Of a stretch of 64,000 nt of DNA, positions 10,731 through 20,514 are shown piece after piece (within the stretch, counting starts at the first letter, position 1; each line of letters begins with the position of its first letter). Below the pieces are notes generated by a model, which was not told the origin of the DNA, searched no databases, and saw nothing but the letters and a program-made list of their open reading frames with translations. Source of the stretch: Synechococcus sp. WH 7805. Lineage in GTDB: Bacteria; Cyanobacteriota; Cyanobacteriia; PCC-6307; Cyanobiaceae. The stretch is taken from NCBI RefSeq assembly GCF_000153285.1, contig NZ_CH724168.1, positions 1,207,008 to 1,271,007 on the forward strand, written 5' to 3'. The position numbers and the translations under genes were made by a program.

Positions 10731-12581
10731 CTGAACGACACGTCTTTCCGATCAAGCTCTGGTGCTGCATCGCTGGCCATCGGACTCTCACGGAGCGCAT
10801 GGCCGCTGCTTCAGCGCCTTTCACACCAGGGCCTGAGCGATCGCGTCGCGCTGTCCCCCGGTGCCGCAGCATCACTCCCACACTGCCCAGATTCAGTTCT
10901 GGTGGCGACAGCCAGTGACCTTTTGCAGACCAACTGGATCGAGGGCAGACGGCTGATTGTGGTCGGAGCTCTGGGAGCCGTCACCCGACTGATAGCCCCT
11001 CTTCTCAAAGACAAGGAGAGTGATCCGGCCGTTCTGGTACTCGATGCCCAGGGTCTGCAGGTGGTCCCTCTGTTGGGAGGACATCGAGCCGGAGGGGAAC
11101 AACTGGCCAGGGATCTCGCAGCAGCGCTTGGAGGCACCGCTGTGATCACCGGTGATGCAGCCACTCAAGGGCGGCTTGCGCTGGACTCCTTCGGAGAGAT
11201 CTGGGGGTTTCGGCGCAGTGGCGATGCCGATGCCTGGCGCCGGTTGATGATCCACCAGGCCAAGGGACGTCCGATTGCGGTGAGGCAGCAAAGCGGCAGT
11301 GAACACTGGCGTGCTTGTGCCTCAGCCAGCACCTTGGCGTTCACCTCAGGGGCGGATGGCACGTCCGAGCTGGCGATTGGTCCTTGGATTGAAGCCGCAC
11401 CCTGTCGCTGGCATCCGGCCACCTTGTGGCTGGGCATCGGCTGCGAACGCAACACGAGCCATTGCCTGATCGAACGAGCCGTTCATCAAGCACTGGAGAA
11501 CGCAGGGCTGGCCGCCGAAGCTGTCGCTGGCTTCGGCAGCATTGACGCCAAAAGCGATGAGCCGGCGTTACTCACCCTGGCGCAGGAATTCGACTGGAGA
11601 TTTCGGCTGTTCAGCGCATCAGCCCTCGCGGAAGTGCCGGTGCCTACACCTTCGGCCGTGGTTGAAGCCGAGATGGGCACAGCATCCGTAGCGGAAGCCG
11701 CGGCTCTGCTGGCCGCTGGCGAGGATGCCCAGCTCTTGCAGACCAAACGCATCCTCCATGCAGGGCCTGAGGAACAGGGCGCTGTCACCGTGGCGATCGC
11801 CGAAGCAGCGCAGCCCTTTGCACCGCAACGGGGAGAACTGCATCTCATCGGCAGCGGCCCTGGGGATCTCAGCCTGCTCACCCCCGATGCCCGCCGCACG
11901 CTGAGCCGCTGCGCGGTCTGGGTGGGCTACGGGCTTTACCTAGATCTTCTCGAACCGCTTCGCCGCCAGGATCAGGTCCGCCTAGACGGTCAACTCACCC
12001 GCGAACGGGACCGTTGCCAGCAAGCTCTGTCCCTTGCTCAGCAGGGAGCCAAAGTGGCGCTGGTGTCATCTGGCGACAGTGGCATTTATGGCATGGCCGG
12101 GCTAGCCCTCGAGCTCTGGATGGAGCTGGCTGATTGCTCTCGTCCCTTATTCGAGGTGCATCCCGGGCTCTCCGCCCTTCAACTCGCGGCGGCCCGGGCG
12201 GGGGCTCCGCTGATGCATGACTTCTGCACCATCAGCCTCAGCGATCGCCTCACACCGTGGCCTGTGATTGAACAACGGTTGCACGCCGCAGCCACCGGCG
12301 ACTTCGTGGTGGCTCTGTATAACCCACGATCGAAAGGCCGCGACTGGCAGCTGCAACGGGCCCAGGAGATTCTTCTGGGCCATCGTCCCGATCACACCCC
12401 GGTGGTGATGGCGCGTCAACTGGGCCGCGCGGAAGAACAGGTGACCCTCCATTGCCTCAACGCTCTGCCCGTCAACAGCGTGGACATGCTCACGGTGCTG
12501 GTGATCGGCAACAGCAGCAGCACCATGGAAGGCGGGCGAATGGTGACACCAAGGGGGTACCCGGGAGCCGAACTCAGATGA
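10731..12581 (+). CDS. cobJ: CbiG-CobJ fusion (cobalamin biosynthesis)
   Basis: Precorrin-3B C17-methyltransferase contracts the corrin ring using S-adenosylmethionine; the fused CbiG part opens the delta-lactone in the same pathway. The C-terminal half has the tetrapyrrole methylase signatures GSGPGDLSLL and SSGDSGIYGMAG; the N-terminal half is CbiG-like (GCERNTSHCLIERAV, then a helix and SIDAK). The first ordinary start codon is GTG 10902, but the frame is open back to the previous gene's stop at 10712, and residues such as GLSRSAWPLLQRLSHQG upstream look like the CbiG N-terminus. I therefore favour CTG 10731 (or ATT 10728), 8 (5) nt after a GAGG. If the GTG is used, the protein is 559 residues. 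Confidence 0.9.
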   Translation: MNDTSFRSSSGAASLAIGLSRSAWPLLQRLSHQGLSDRVALSPGAAASLPHCPDSVLVATASDLLQTNWIEGRRLIVVGALGAVTRLIAPLLKDKESDPAVLVLDAQGLQVVPLLGGHRAGGEQLARDLAAALGGTAVITGDAATQGRLALDSFGEIWGFRRSGDADAWRRLMIHQAKGRPIAVRQQSGSEHWRACASASTLAFTSGADGTSELAIGPWIEAAPCRWHPATLWLGIGCERNTSHCLIERAVHQALENAGLAAEAVAGFGSIDAKSDEPALLTLAQEFDWRFRLFSASALAEVPVPTPSAVVEAEMGTASVAEAAALLAAGEDAQLLQTKRILHAGPEEQGAVTVAIAEAAQPFAPQRGELHLIGSGPGDLSLLTPDARRTLSRCAVWVGYGLYLDLLEPLRRQDQVRLDGQLTRERDRCQQALSLAQQGAKVALVSSGDSGIYGMAGLALELWMELADCSRPLFEVHPGLSALQLAAARAGAPLMHDFCTISLSDRLTPWPVIEQRLHAAATGDFVVALYNPRSKGRDWQLQRAQEILLGHRPDHTPVVMARQLGRAEEQVTLHCLNALPVNSVDMLTVLVIGNSSSTMEGGRMVTPRGYPGAELR

Positions 12582-12596
12582 TGGGATCGCGTGCAG

Positions 12597-12670
12597 TCGG
12601 GATGACAGGATTCGAACCTGCGGCCCCTTCGTCCCGAACGAAGTGCGCTACCAAGCTGCGCTACATCCCG
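12597..12670 (-). tRNA. tRNA-Pro (anticodon CGG)
   Basis: Read on the minus strand this is a complete 74-nt cloverleaf: acceptor CGGGATG/CATCCCG, D arm, anticodon stem CTTCG/CGAAG with loop TTCGGGA (anticodon CGG), and T arm with GGTTCGAATCC. Discriminator A is present; CCA is not encoded. It lies between the convergent side of cobJ and lipA, about 0.9 kb before the AT-rich island. Confidence 0.95.
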
Positions 12671-12688
12671 ATGAATCGACTGTAGAAG

Positions 12689-13567
12689 ATGACATCCGCC
12701 TTGAAACCCGAGTGGTTGCGCGTGAAAGCGCCGCAGCGGGAGCGCATCGGTGCTGTTGCCGATCTTCTGCTCGACCTGAAGCTGAACACGGTCTGCCAGG
12801 AGGCCAGCTGCCCCAACATCGGCGAGTGCTTCGCCGGCGGCACCGCCACCTTTCTGATCATGGGGCCAGGCTGCACCCGCGCCTGCCCTTACTGCGACAT
12901 CGACTTCGACAAGAGTGTCCGTGCGCTCGACCCCACCGAGCCGGAGCGGCTCGGGGTAGCGGTGGCGCGTTTGGGTCTGAAGCATGTGGTGATCACCTCG
13001 GTGAACCGCGACGACCTGCCGGATGGGGGAGCCTCCCAGTTCGTGGCCTGCATCGAACAAGTGAAGCAACGCTCTCCGCTCACCACGATCGAGCTGCTGA
13101 TTCCCGACTTCTGCGGCAACTGGGAGGCCCTGGCCACAGTGATGGCGGCAGCACCCCATGTGCTCAACCACAACATCGAAACCGTGCCACGGATGTACCG
13201 CCTGGCTCGCCCCCAGGGCATCTACGAGCGCTCCCTGGAGCTGCTGAAGCGGGTCCGCGACGACTGGCCCAGGGCTTACAGCAAATCAGGACTGATGGTG
13301 GGCCTGGGGGAGAGCGACGAGGAAGTGATCAGCACCCTGCGGGATCTGCGCGACCATCGGGTGGACATCGTCACCATCGGCCAATACCTCTCCCCAGGCC
13401 CCAAGCACCTGGCTGTGGAACGTTTCGTGACCCCTGAGCAGTTCGACACCTACCGCCGCATCGGCGAAGAGGAACTGGGCTTTCTGCAGGTGGTGAGCAC
13501 CCCCCTGACCCGCAGCAGCTATCACGCCGGCGAGGTGCAGCGGCTCATGCAACAACACGCTCGCTGA
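12689..13567 (+). CDS. lipA: Lipoyl synthase
   Basis: LipA is a radical SAM enzyme that inserts two sulfurs into octanoyl groups on the E2 subunits and GcvH. Its 292-residue length is typical. The auxiliary-cluster cysteines are in [13 protein letters not shown] and the radical SAM cluster motif is [10 protein letters not shown] (CxxxCxxC). The C-terminal [10 protein letters not shown] fits the conserved RSSY ending. Start ATG 12689 gives [15 protein letters not shown], a normal N-terminus. It is the last backbone gene before the AT-rich island. Confidence 0.98.
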   Translation: MTSALKPEWLRVKAPQRERIGAVADLLLDLKLNTVCQEASCPNIGECFAGGTATFLIMGPGCTRACPYCDIDFDKSVRALDPTEPERLGVAVARLGLKHVVITSVNRDDLPDGGASQFVACIEQVKQRSPLTTIELLIPDFCGNWEALATVMAAAPHVLNHNIETVPRMYRLARPQGIYERSLELLKRVRDDWPRAYSKSGLMVGLGESDEEVISTLRDLRDHRVDIVTIGQYLSPGPKHLAVERFVTPEQFDTYRRIGEEELGFLQVVSTPLTRSSYHAGEVQRLMQQHAR

Positions 13568-13649
13568 GAATCTCTGATTTACAAAAAACGAACATGAGCA
13601 AACAATGAGCTCATGAGATAATTTGCTTACAAATGCAGCAACAAGAGAA

Positions 13650-16600
13650 ATGCGTTCTTTCAGCAGCCTGGAAGAAAATACTCTTTACGTTTTCAGGCCT
13701 GAAGGCAGCAAATCCCCCGAACTCATTGGTGTCACCAAAGGGGAAAACAATTCATCACTGTTTCAGCCTTTAACCGGCACAGAAGAAGACAGAAGAAAAC
13801 TTCTCACAAAACTCTCAACAGCAAACAAAGAACTCACAGATGACTATGACTTAGTCCAAGCACTGACATCCACACCCGAAGACGATTGCAGAATTTCAGT
13901 CAATGAATTAAAGGACTGGTCGATCGCAGGAACAGCAACCGCCGCCTTACAAATAAGCAACATTACAAAACCCAGAATAATCCATATAATCAAATCTTTT
14001 TCAATCGAAGTCAACGTCCCTAAAACGCTCATCCTGGAAGGCTATCTTGCCTGCCACCGCGGCCAAGGATCGCTGACAATCGCATACGAACAGGAAGGGA
14101 GAAAAAAAGAAGAGCTTATTAACTTCGACGCCAGGAAAAAGGGCGGCCAAGAAGTCAGGGGTTATTCACATTTTTCAATTCCGATCAAAGCCGATCAAGG
14201 CAAGATAACAATCAATGGCTACCTCAAACACCAGCGCGAGACCGAGAAGAACACCAAGGACTGCTTTTATTTTATAGGTGGGCTATCAATAAGACCCCAG
14301 GAACAGGATCAACAGACCTGCAAACCAAGGACCAATGGCCACCCTCCCGACAGCACAAATGCTCATTTATACAAAATAAAAGTCCCTAAATTCACGCACC
14401 AATCAGACGACTCTCTATATCTTGAATGGTCAGACGGAGAAAGAGAGAAGGCTTTTTCCCCTGTCAAGGAATCAGCCACTTTCCAGGCTAATTTTAATCA
14501 TACCGTCACAATCACCGCTGAGAAGGAAGACTCTTTAATGTGCTTATACGTCAACGAGAAGCTTGCCAAAATATTCAAGTTTTCAGGCCCGGAAATGCGA
14601 CTTTCTCTTCCGCCGAAGTTTTTGAAAGGCGAACCAGCCATTGCAAGCTTAACAGATGCGTGTGGGGCTCAAATTTACGATCAAATAGCAATCAGCCCGC
14701 CACGCTTGATGGTGGAAGAAGATTTTTTAATTGAAGAAGGCAGAAAAATCTTTCCCATGGATTTCAGCCTAAGGAATTCTTATCGACAAGAATCGATCAA
14801 AAACAACTTAATTTATGGCTCGAAAAAAGATTCAAATTCGCTGGTAACAGCAATTAAAACTCTTGACCTCAATCACAAGACACTAACACTTGAACCAATC
14901 ACTTTTCCAGAGCGCGCAGATCAGCCAGAAGCATCGATCATCATCCCCGCGCACAACAAAGTAGAAGTCACTTACTACTGCCTCTGCTCTCTCTTGTTAT
15001 CCGTCAACAAACACGACTTTGAGATCATTGTTATTGACGATGGCTCCAGCGACGAGACGTGTGAGCTGGAAAAAATCATCAAAGGAATCACTGTTCTTCA
15101 CAACAAAAAACCTCTACGATTTATAGAGTGCTGCAATGCAGGTGTTTCAATTGCCAAGTCTGATTATGTTGTGCTTCTGAACAATGACACAGAAGTGACA
15201 TCTGGCTGGCTTGACGCTCTCATCGATGGGTTCGAGCGCTTCGATCAGGTTGGCTTAGTGGGGTCAAGACTTCTCTATCCGGATGGAACCCTCCAAGATG
15301 CTGGAGGAATTGTCTGGAAGTCTGGTGATCCCTGGAATTATGGACATGGACAGAATCCTTGGGATCCAAGATTTAGTTACGCACGCCAAGTTGATTACCT
15401 ATCTGGCGCAGCAATGATGACCACTAAAAAAATCTGGGATGAAGTTGGAGGGTTCTCTGATTACTTGAAACCAATGTACTTTGAAGACACAGATTTTTCT
15501 TTCAAGATTCGAGAAGCAGGCTATAAAACATATTATATTCCTGAATCAACGATCTATCACTTCGAGGGCCTAACGAGCGGAACAGACACAAGTCAAGGTT
15601 ACAAGCGTTATCAAGAAGTCAATCGCCCGAAATTCAAAAAACGCTGGTCGCAAACCTTTTCAACACATAGCCCTATCGGCAATCAACCAGATCTTGAGAA
15701 AGACAGAAATATCGTAGGCCGAGTGCTGTTCATCGATCATCAAATGCCACGGGGAGATCGCGATGCAGGGTCCTATGCGGCACTTCAAGAGATTAAACTC
15801 TTTCAATCGCTTGGCTTCAAAGCAACGTTCATCCCTGAAAGCCTTCAAGATCTTGGTGGATACAAAAGTGCGCTTCAAAATGATGGCGTCGAGGTCATCA
15901 CAGCTCCATTTTATTTATCGACTGATTCGTTCCTCGAAGAAAGAGGCTCAGAATTTGACGTCATATACGTAACAAGATATACAATTTTGTCCTCTTGCGT
16001 CGAATCAATTAAGCGTCATTGTGGCAGCGCAAAAATCATACTATGCAATGCAGATTTGCATTTTTTACGTGAACTCAGGGCTGCAGCAAGAACAAGAAAC
16101 ATAGAGCTCATCAATCAAGCAAAGGAAACACAGGTCAATGAAATGTTGATGATGATGCAGGCTGACATCGTTATAAGCTATAACGAAATAGAGCATAGCG
16201 TTATTTTCAGCCATTCCGAGGGAAATATTCAACCATTAGCATGCCCTTGGGTGGTAGAAGCACCAAAGCGAATCATTGATCCAAGCATCAAAAGGCAAGG
16301 ACTTTCTTTCCTTGGAAGCTTCAACCATCCACCCAACAAGGAGGGAATTGAGTGGTTTATCAACACCGTATTTTGTCACCTTAGTACAAATATCAATCTT
16401 CACGTATATGGAAGCGGCATGTCAGCAACAGACAAGGAAGATTTAACCGCTGACCATGTTTATCCAGTCGGCTTTGTTGAAGATATCCATAATGCTTTTG
16501 ATCACCACAAAATTTTCATTGCACCATTACTCAGTGGAGCTGGGATTAAAGGAAAAGTCTTGAGCGCAGCAGCACATGGCATCCCAACGATTCTTTCACC

Positions 16601-16829
16601 AGTTGCGGCCGAAGGCACTGGTCTGCGCAATGGCGAAGAGTGCCTTGTTGCTGAGACAGTAGATGAATGGGAAGAGGCGATTCATCATTTATTAAATGAT
16701 GAGGAATTATGGCTTAAAATATCAGAAAAAGCACAAAAATTCGTCATTGATAATTACTCATTCAAAACAGGCAGGGAAAAGATGAGGAGAATACTGGAAT
16801 CAATTGACATCTACTCTTCTTTGCCTTAG
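13650..16829 (+). CDS. Two-domain glycosyltransferase (GT2 + GT4-like) with novel N-terminus
   Basis: A protein of about 1060 residues probably acting in envelope glycan assembly. Residues about 1-425 have no recognised domain and look like two beta-rich modules. Residues about 427-665 form a GT2 domain: ASIIIPAHNK, VIDDGSSDET, LLNNDTEVTSGWL (DxD-like), YLSGAAMMTTKKIWDEVGGF and YFEDTDFSFKIREAGY. Residues about 690-1055 form a GT-B domain like GT4: LGSFNHPPNKEGIEWF, VYPVGFVED and a sugar-nucleotide site around LSGAGIKGKVLSAAAHGIP. The start could also be TTG 13623. The sulfotransferase gene begins 4 bp after the stop, so the two are probably co-transcribed. Confidence 0.88.
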   Translation: MRSFSSLEENTLYVFRPEGSKSPELIGVTKGENNSSLFQPLTGTEEDRRKLLTKLSTANKELTDDYDLVQALTSTPEDDCRISVNELKDWSIAGTATAALQISNITKPRIIHIIKSFSIEVNVPKTLILEGYLACHRGQGSLTIAYEQEGRKKEELINFDARKKGGQEVRGYSHFSIPIKADQGKITINGYLKHQRETEKNTKDCFYFIGGLSIRPQEQDQQTCKPRTNGHPPDSTNAHLYKIKVPKFTHQSDDSLYLEWSDGEREKAFSPVKESATFQANFNHTVTITAEKEDSLMCLYVNEKLAKIFKFSGPEMRLSLPPKFLKGEPAIASLTDACGAQIYDQIAISPPRLMVEEDFLIEEGRKIFPMDFSLRNSYRQESIKNNLIYGSKKDSNSLVTAIKTLDLNHKTLTLEPITFPERADQPEASIIIPAHNKVEVTYYCLCSLLLSVNKHDFEIIVIDDGSSDETCELEKIIKGITVLHNKKPLRFIECCNAGVSIAKSDYVVLLNNDTEVTSGWLDALIDGFERFDQVGLVGSRLLYPDGTLQDAGGIVWKSGDPWNYGHGQNPWDPRFSYARQVDYLSGAAMMTTKKIWDEVGGFSDYLKPMYFEDTDFSFKIREAGYKTYYIPESTIYHFEGLTSGTDTSQGYKRYQEVNRPKFKKRWSQTFSTHSPIGNQPDLEKDRNIVGRVLFIDHQMPRGDRDAGSYAALQEIKLFQSLGFKATFIPESLQDLGGYKSALQNDGVEVITAPFYLSTDSFLEERGSEFDVIYVTRYTILSSCVESIKRHCGSAKIILCNADLHFLRELRAAARTRNIELINQAKETQVNEMLMMMQADIVISYNEIEHSVIFSHSEGNIQPLACPWVVEAPKRIIDPSIKRQGLSFLGSFNHPPNKEGIEWFINTVFCHLSTNINLHVYGSGMSATDKEDLTADHVYPVGFVEDIHNAFDHHKIFIAPLLSGAGIKGKVLSAAAHGIPTILSPVAAEGTGLRNGEECLVAETVDEWEEAIHHLLNDEELWLKISEKAQKFVIDNYSFKTGREKMRRILESIDIYSSLP

Positions 16830-16833
16830 CACA

Positions 16834-17577
16834 ATGCGTACAATCATTTTACACTACCATTTGTTCAAAAATGCGGGAACCTCCATTGATGAAATTTTAA
16901 AAAGCAATTTCAAACAGCAATGGATCACAAAAGAATTTAAGTCTGCCAAAGACAACTCGGATGATGTTAAAGCTTGGATTCTGGACAATCCTGAAGCCAT
17001 AGCATTCTCATCACACACGATGACTGGACCAATACCAAAAATCTTAAACACCAACATTATTTCGATTATTATGCTCAGGAATCCGATCCGTAGAATCATC
17101 TCTGCATATAAATTTGAACGTAATCAAAAGGTTGATAATTGGGGCGCCAACCTAGCAAAGAAGGTCAATTTTGAAGATTACGTTGTCACACGTCTTTTAA
17201 AAGATGGCGATACGCAATGCCGCAACTTTCAGAGTGAACGCTTAGCAACAATGACGCTCGCTCGAGCTCATCAAAAAGAGCGTGCTATCGCAGCACTTGA
17301 TAGTTTCTCAATGGTTGGAATTGTCGAAGAATTCGAAAAGTCCTTAACACTAATGGAATCAATGTTGCAAGATCAATTCTCAGACTTCAAGGTTCACTTG
17401 ACCCACACAAATCGATCGAATAATTTCGAAATAGAATTCAGCCCTTCTTTAAATCAACTGCTTCACGAATGCAATAAAAATGATAAGCAGGTATGGAAAG
17501 TCGGCCGAGAAAGACTGGCGGAATCGATGCGTCACTTCCTTAATACAAACGCGGCAACATCACATACCGAAGCCTAA
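16834..17577 (+). CDS. Sulfotransferase family protein
   Basis: Likely transfers sulfate from PAPS to a carbohydrate. The N-terminus HYHLFKNAGTSIDEIL matches the 5'-phosphosulfate loop (K-N-A-G-T-S), and IIMLRNPIRRIISAYKFER matches the 3'-phosphate-binding RxPxxRxxSxY motif of the Sulfotransfer_2 type found in carbohydrate sulfotransferases. ATG 16834 gives 247 residues and sits 4 bp after the glycosyltransferase stop; an upstream in-frame ATG at 16804 would overlap that gene by 26 bp. No signal or membrane segment is evident, so action on a cytoplasmic glycan intermediate is likely. Acceptor unknown. Confidence 0.85.
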   Translation: MRTIILHYHLFKNAGTSIDEILKSNFKQQWITKEFKSAKDNSDDVKAWILDNPEAIAFSSHTMTGPIPKILNTNIISIIMLRNPIRRIISAYKFERNQKVDNWGANLAKKVNFEDYVVTRLLKDGDTQCRNFQSERLATMTLARAHQKERAIAALDSFSMVGIVEEFEKSLTLMESMLQDQFSDFKVHLTHTNRSNNFEIEFSPSLNQLLHECNKNDKQVWKVGRERLAESMRHFLNTNAATSHTEA

Positions 17578-17816
17578 GCAAAGGCCAACTAAAGCTTCAA
17601 CCGCATTCATAAGAACAATCATTTGATTCACAACCAACAATCGATTGAACACTGTAAAAGGCTCCGATCTTCACTGCAGTTGCGTCGAATTTTTCTAACA
17701 TTTATGCAAGCCTATAATCCGTTTTAAACCAATAGCGCAGAAGAGCCAATCAAAGCCAGCTAAAATTATTTTATGTTTCACCGAGCCTCTTCTGGCATGG
17801 TAACATAGGCTTAAAT

Positions 17817-18815
17817 ATGGCATCAAAAGTGAATCCAAAGCGTGTTATTCTACATATTGGTCGACATAAATCAGGAACAAGTTCTATACAACATTGCCTG
17901 AACAGAAATGTTGATTTACTCTCAGCGGCAGGAATTTTATATCCAAAGCATGGTCGCGGCGGCAGGGTGGCTCATCATGATATTGCAAAAGCACTCAACC
18001 CCAAATTACAACAACTACAAATAAATCCAACACAAATTGCCGAAAAAATTCTAGTCGAAAGACAGAAAGAAGAACACACTATAATCATTTCAAGCGAAGC
18101 ATTTCAAAACATTTGCGATCTCGTAAATGTCAAGGAATTTCTAAAGGCACTCGGCCCTGAAAATATTACAATCATCTGCTATTTCCGCGAGCACCTTGAT
18201 TACGCCATTGCAGCGTACAGACAGTTTATTCACGCTCAGACGATATATCAACCATTCAGAGCTTACCTTTCTGGCAAATTTGAAAGCCAAAAAAATCTCA
18301 TTGATAACTGGAAAAATCATGGAGACATAAAACTAAAATGGTTTGACCATCAATCACTTGAGAACAACGATGTTGTGGTTGATTTTTTAAAAGCTGCTGA
18401 TTTAAACATCAAATTACCTTCTCTTCGAGTCAATCCCTCCATTGGAGGAGACCTTTTATTTTTAAAATTACTGCATAATTATCAAGGCAACGAATTACTT
18501 GATTACAATCAGCTCTCATCCATATCAACCATTGCCCCTGAATGGAGTAGTCCTTTTCAAGTAGACGATTGTACAGCGTCTGTAATCAGAAGTCGTTCTG
18601 AGTACAATTCAAGCGTTGCAGAGGCAATTGGTAGAGAGCCATACTTGAAAAGCTTTGCTGAATACGAACTGCCTCCCTCTCGGGATATAGATCATCAATT
18701 GTTGAGTTATTTAGAAGCCAATCATAACTTTTTATTAGACAAGCAATTAAAGCAGCAAATTTTATCGGGAGCATTCAACAACCTCATGGATTGCCAAGCG
18801 CTCTCAATTACTTAA
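17817..18815 (+). CDS. Second sulfotransferase-like protein
   Basis: A 332-residue protein starting with RVILHIGRHKSGTSSIQHCL, a PAPS-binding loop (H-K-S-G-T-S-S), followed by ISSEAF and ICYFREHLDYAIAAYRQ, which resembles the 3'-phosphate motif with Arg and a spaced Tyr. It belongs to a different sulfotransferase subfamily from the gene at 16834, sharing only the cofactor motifs. Codon use is strongly AT-biased. A 239-bp AT-rich spacer before it may hold its own promoter (AT-rich stretch at 17755-17815). Substrate unknown. Confidence 0.78.
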   Translation: MASKVNPKRVILHIGRHKSGTSSIQHCLNRNVDLLSAAGILYPKHGRGGRVAHHDIAKALNPKLQQLQINPTQIAEKILVERQKEEHTIIISSEAFQNICDLVNVKEFLKALGPENITIICYFREHLDYAIAAYRQFIHAQTIYQPFRAYLSGKFESQKNLIDNWKNHGDIKLKWFDHQSLENNDVVVDFLKAADLNIKLPSLRVNPSIGGDLLFLKLLHNYQGNELLDYNQLSSISTIAPEWSSPFQVDDCTASVIRSRSEYNSSVAEAIGREPYLKSFAEYELPPSRDIDHQLLSYLEANHNFLLDKQLKQQILSGAFNNLMDCQALSIT

Positions 18816-19062
18816 AGGGGGAAATTATTTTTAAGTTCATAATTTTTCATTATATAATTTTTCTTCAAGGTAATTAATTAAAGGTCCATGCTGATTTTCC
18901 CTTCCTTATGCTAACTACTAACAAGCAAGCTATAACAGCAAACACCTAATAAGCTACACGAGCAATTTTGACGTTGTCATAGCAAAAACCCGAGAATATC
19001 GACAATCTATAAATTCATGCCATCAATAGTGATTTGTTGCACAACATAGATCATATTAAGCA

Positions 19063-20397
19063 CTACATGCGTTCCCAGACAGGGATTTTAAATCTTTTAG
19101 ATTCCTCGCCTGAATAGCCTAATCTTGAAAAATAGCCTTGATCATATAAAGTTGAAAGCGCTTTCCTTTCATACAAAAAGTCATGATTAGCGATTCCAAT
19201 ATTTAGTATATAATGATCAGTCAAATCAAACCCAGCAAGATGTAAATGAATCTCAGGATAGTCTTGTTGCAAAAGCATAAATAATGTTGAACTTTGCCAG
19301 CCTTGTGATGGATATTTTAAGACCTCTTTGTTGTCCTTATTAAAGTAAGTGCTTCGAGAATAATTTAATTTAGTGGCACGAGATATAACCTTAGGGAACC
19401 AATAGACATTATTTTTTTCGCAAAATTTGTATGACAACTTAGAGACTTTCGAGCGTTCACTACCCCCTGAAAAGAGTAGCCATTGAAGTCCCAAAGAAGA
19501 AATAGGAGAATAATAATACTCACCTGTTTTAGGGGCAACCAAAAATTGTTGACGACATATTAATGCTTCACAAAAGTTTTGGGACCAGAGTTTTTGCAGT
19601 GTGCTCTTGATCCAAGGATTACCCTTATTCATGAAGACAAATAAGGGATTAGCAAAATGCTGGATCTTAGTTATATCAGCTGAGCTTAAGCGCAAAGATG
19701 GATTGTTGGCTATCAAAACAATATCCGTGTATTGTTGACACTTACTGAAAAATTGCTTCATTAATTTATCGGGTTTCAAAATCTTAGGCAATAAAGAGTC
19801 CGCATTTTCAATTACCGAAAGAGATTCCGACATTGCAAAAGAATATTCCCTAAGCAAATGGACGTCATTCAGAACTTTGATATTTCGGCAATTCGAAGGT
19901 AAATTAATTTGGCTGATTGTTTGATTGGCAGACTCCATGTCACCCAATAAAACATAGTTTTTGGCTATTTTATGTAAGATTAGTTGTTTTTTCAGGCCGT
20001 CTAAGTTATTATTTGAGAGGTGATCACGGTATATCCTATTAGCACTTCTCTCATCGCCTAGCATTTCGTGTAGCTCTGCAGAAGCAGGTGTACTTGCTAT
20101 AGCGTCTGGTATTTGATTCAGTATATCTAGAGCTTCATCAAACATCTTTAACACAAGCATTTCCCTAATTGCATTTTCATAGCCAAATATATCTAATGGA
20201 TTACATGCAATATACTGTTCACAGTAAAACAATGATGTACGACGCTGTCCTCTCAAGCGTGTAAGACGCAGAATTTCTTTAAATAACGGCAAAGAAAATT
20301 TTTTTTGTTCTAATTCACCTTTTATCAAGTCGGCTAGATTTTTGGAATTCACCCCGTGAGTTAAATGAAACAATAATCTTAGCAAGCGATCACTCAA
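19063..20397 (-). CDS. TPR-like helical protein with sialyltransferase (GT29)-like C-terminus
   Basis: A 444-residue protein on the opposite strand to the other island genes. Residues about 1-205 are alpha-helical with TPR-like spacing (FGYENAIREMLVLKMFDEALDIL, ILHKIAKNYVLLGDMESAN). From about 215 the pattern resembles GT29: IVLIANNPSLRLSSADI (like the sialylmotif L start), a nucleotide-side segment NPLFVFMNKG, then PSQGWQSSTLFMLLQ and LHLAGFDLTDHY (like motif S) and HDFLYERKAL (like the VS motif). If right, it would transfer a sialic-acid-like sugar. The start is a TTG; the true start is uncertain. Confidence 0.6.
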   Translation of the reverse strand: MSDRLLRLLFHLTHGVNSKNLADLIKGELEQKKFSLPLFKEILRLTRLRGQRRTSLFYCEQYIACNPLDIFGYENAIREMLVLKMFDEALDILNQIPDAIASTPASAELHEMLGDERSANRIYRDHLSNNNLDGLKKQLILHKIAKNYVLLGDMESANQTISQINLPSNCRNIKVLNDVHLLREYSFAMSESLSVIENADSLLPKILKPDKLMKQFFSKCQQYTDIVLIANNPSLRLSSADITKIQHFANPLFVFMNKGNPWIKSTLQKLWSQNFCEALICRQQFLVAPKTGEYYYSPISSLGLQWLLFSGGSERSKVSKLSYKFCEKNNVYWFPKVISRATKLNYSRSTYFNKDNKEVLKYPSQGWQSSTLFMLLQQDYPEIHLHLAGFDLTDHYILNIGIANHDFLYERKALSTLYDQGYFSRLGYSGEESKRFKIPVWERM

Positions 20398-20514
20398 TTA
20401 GCGCGCAAGGAAGCAAATAGCCGATCTGATTCGGCCCAAAGCACTAAGTTATTTATTTAAAGCGCTTCCTATAAAATTTTAACTTTACCGGTAGCCAATC
20501 TAAGATAGAGTATA

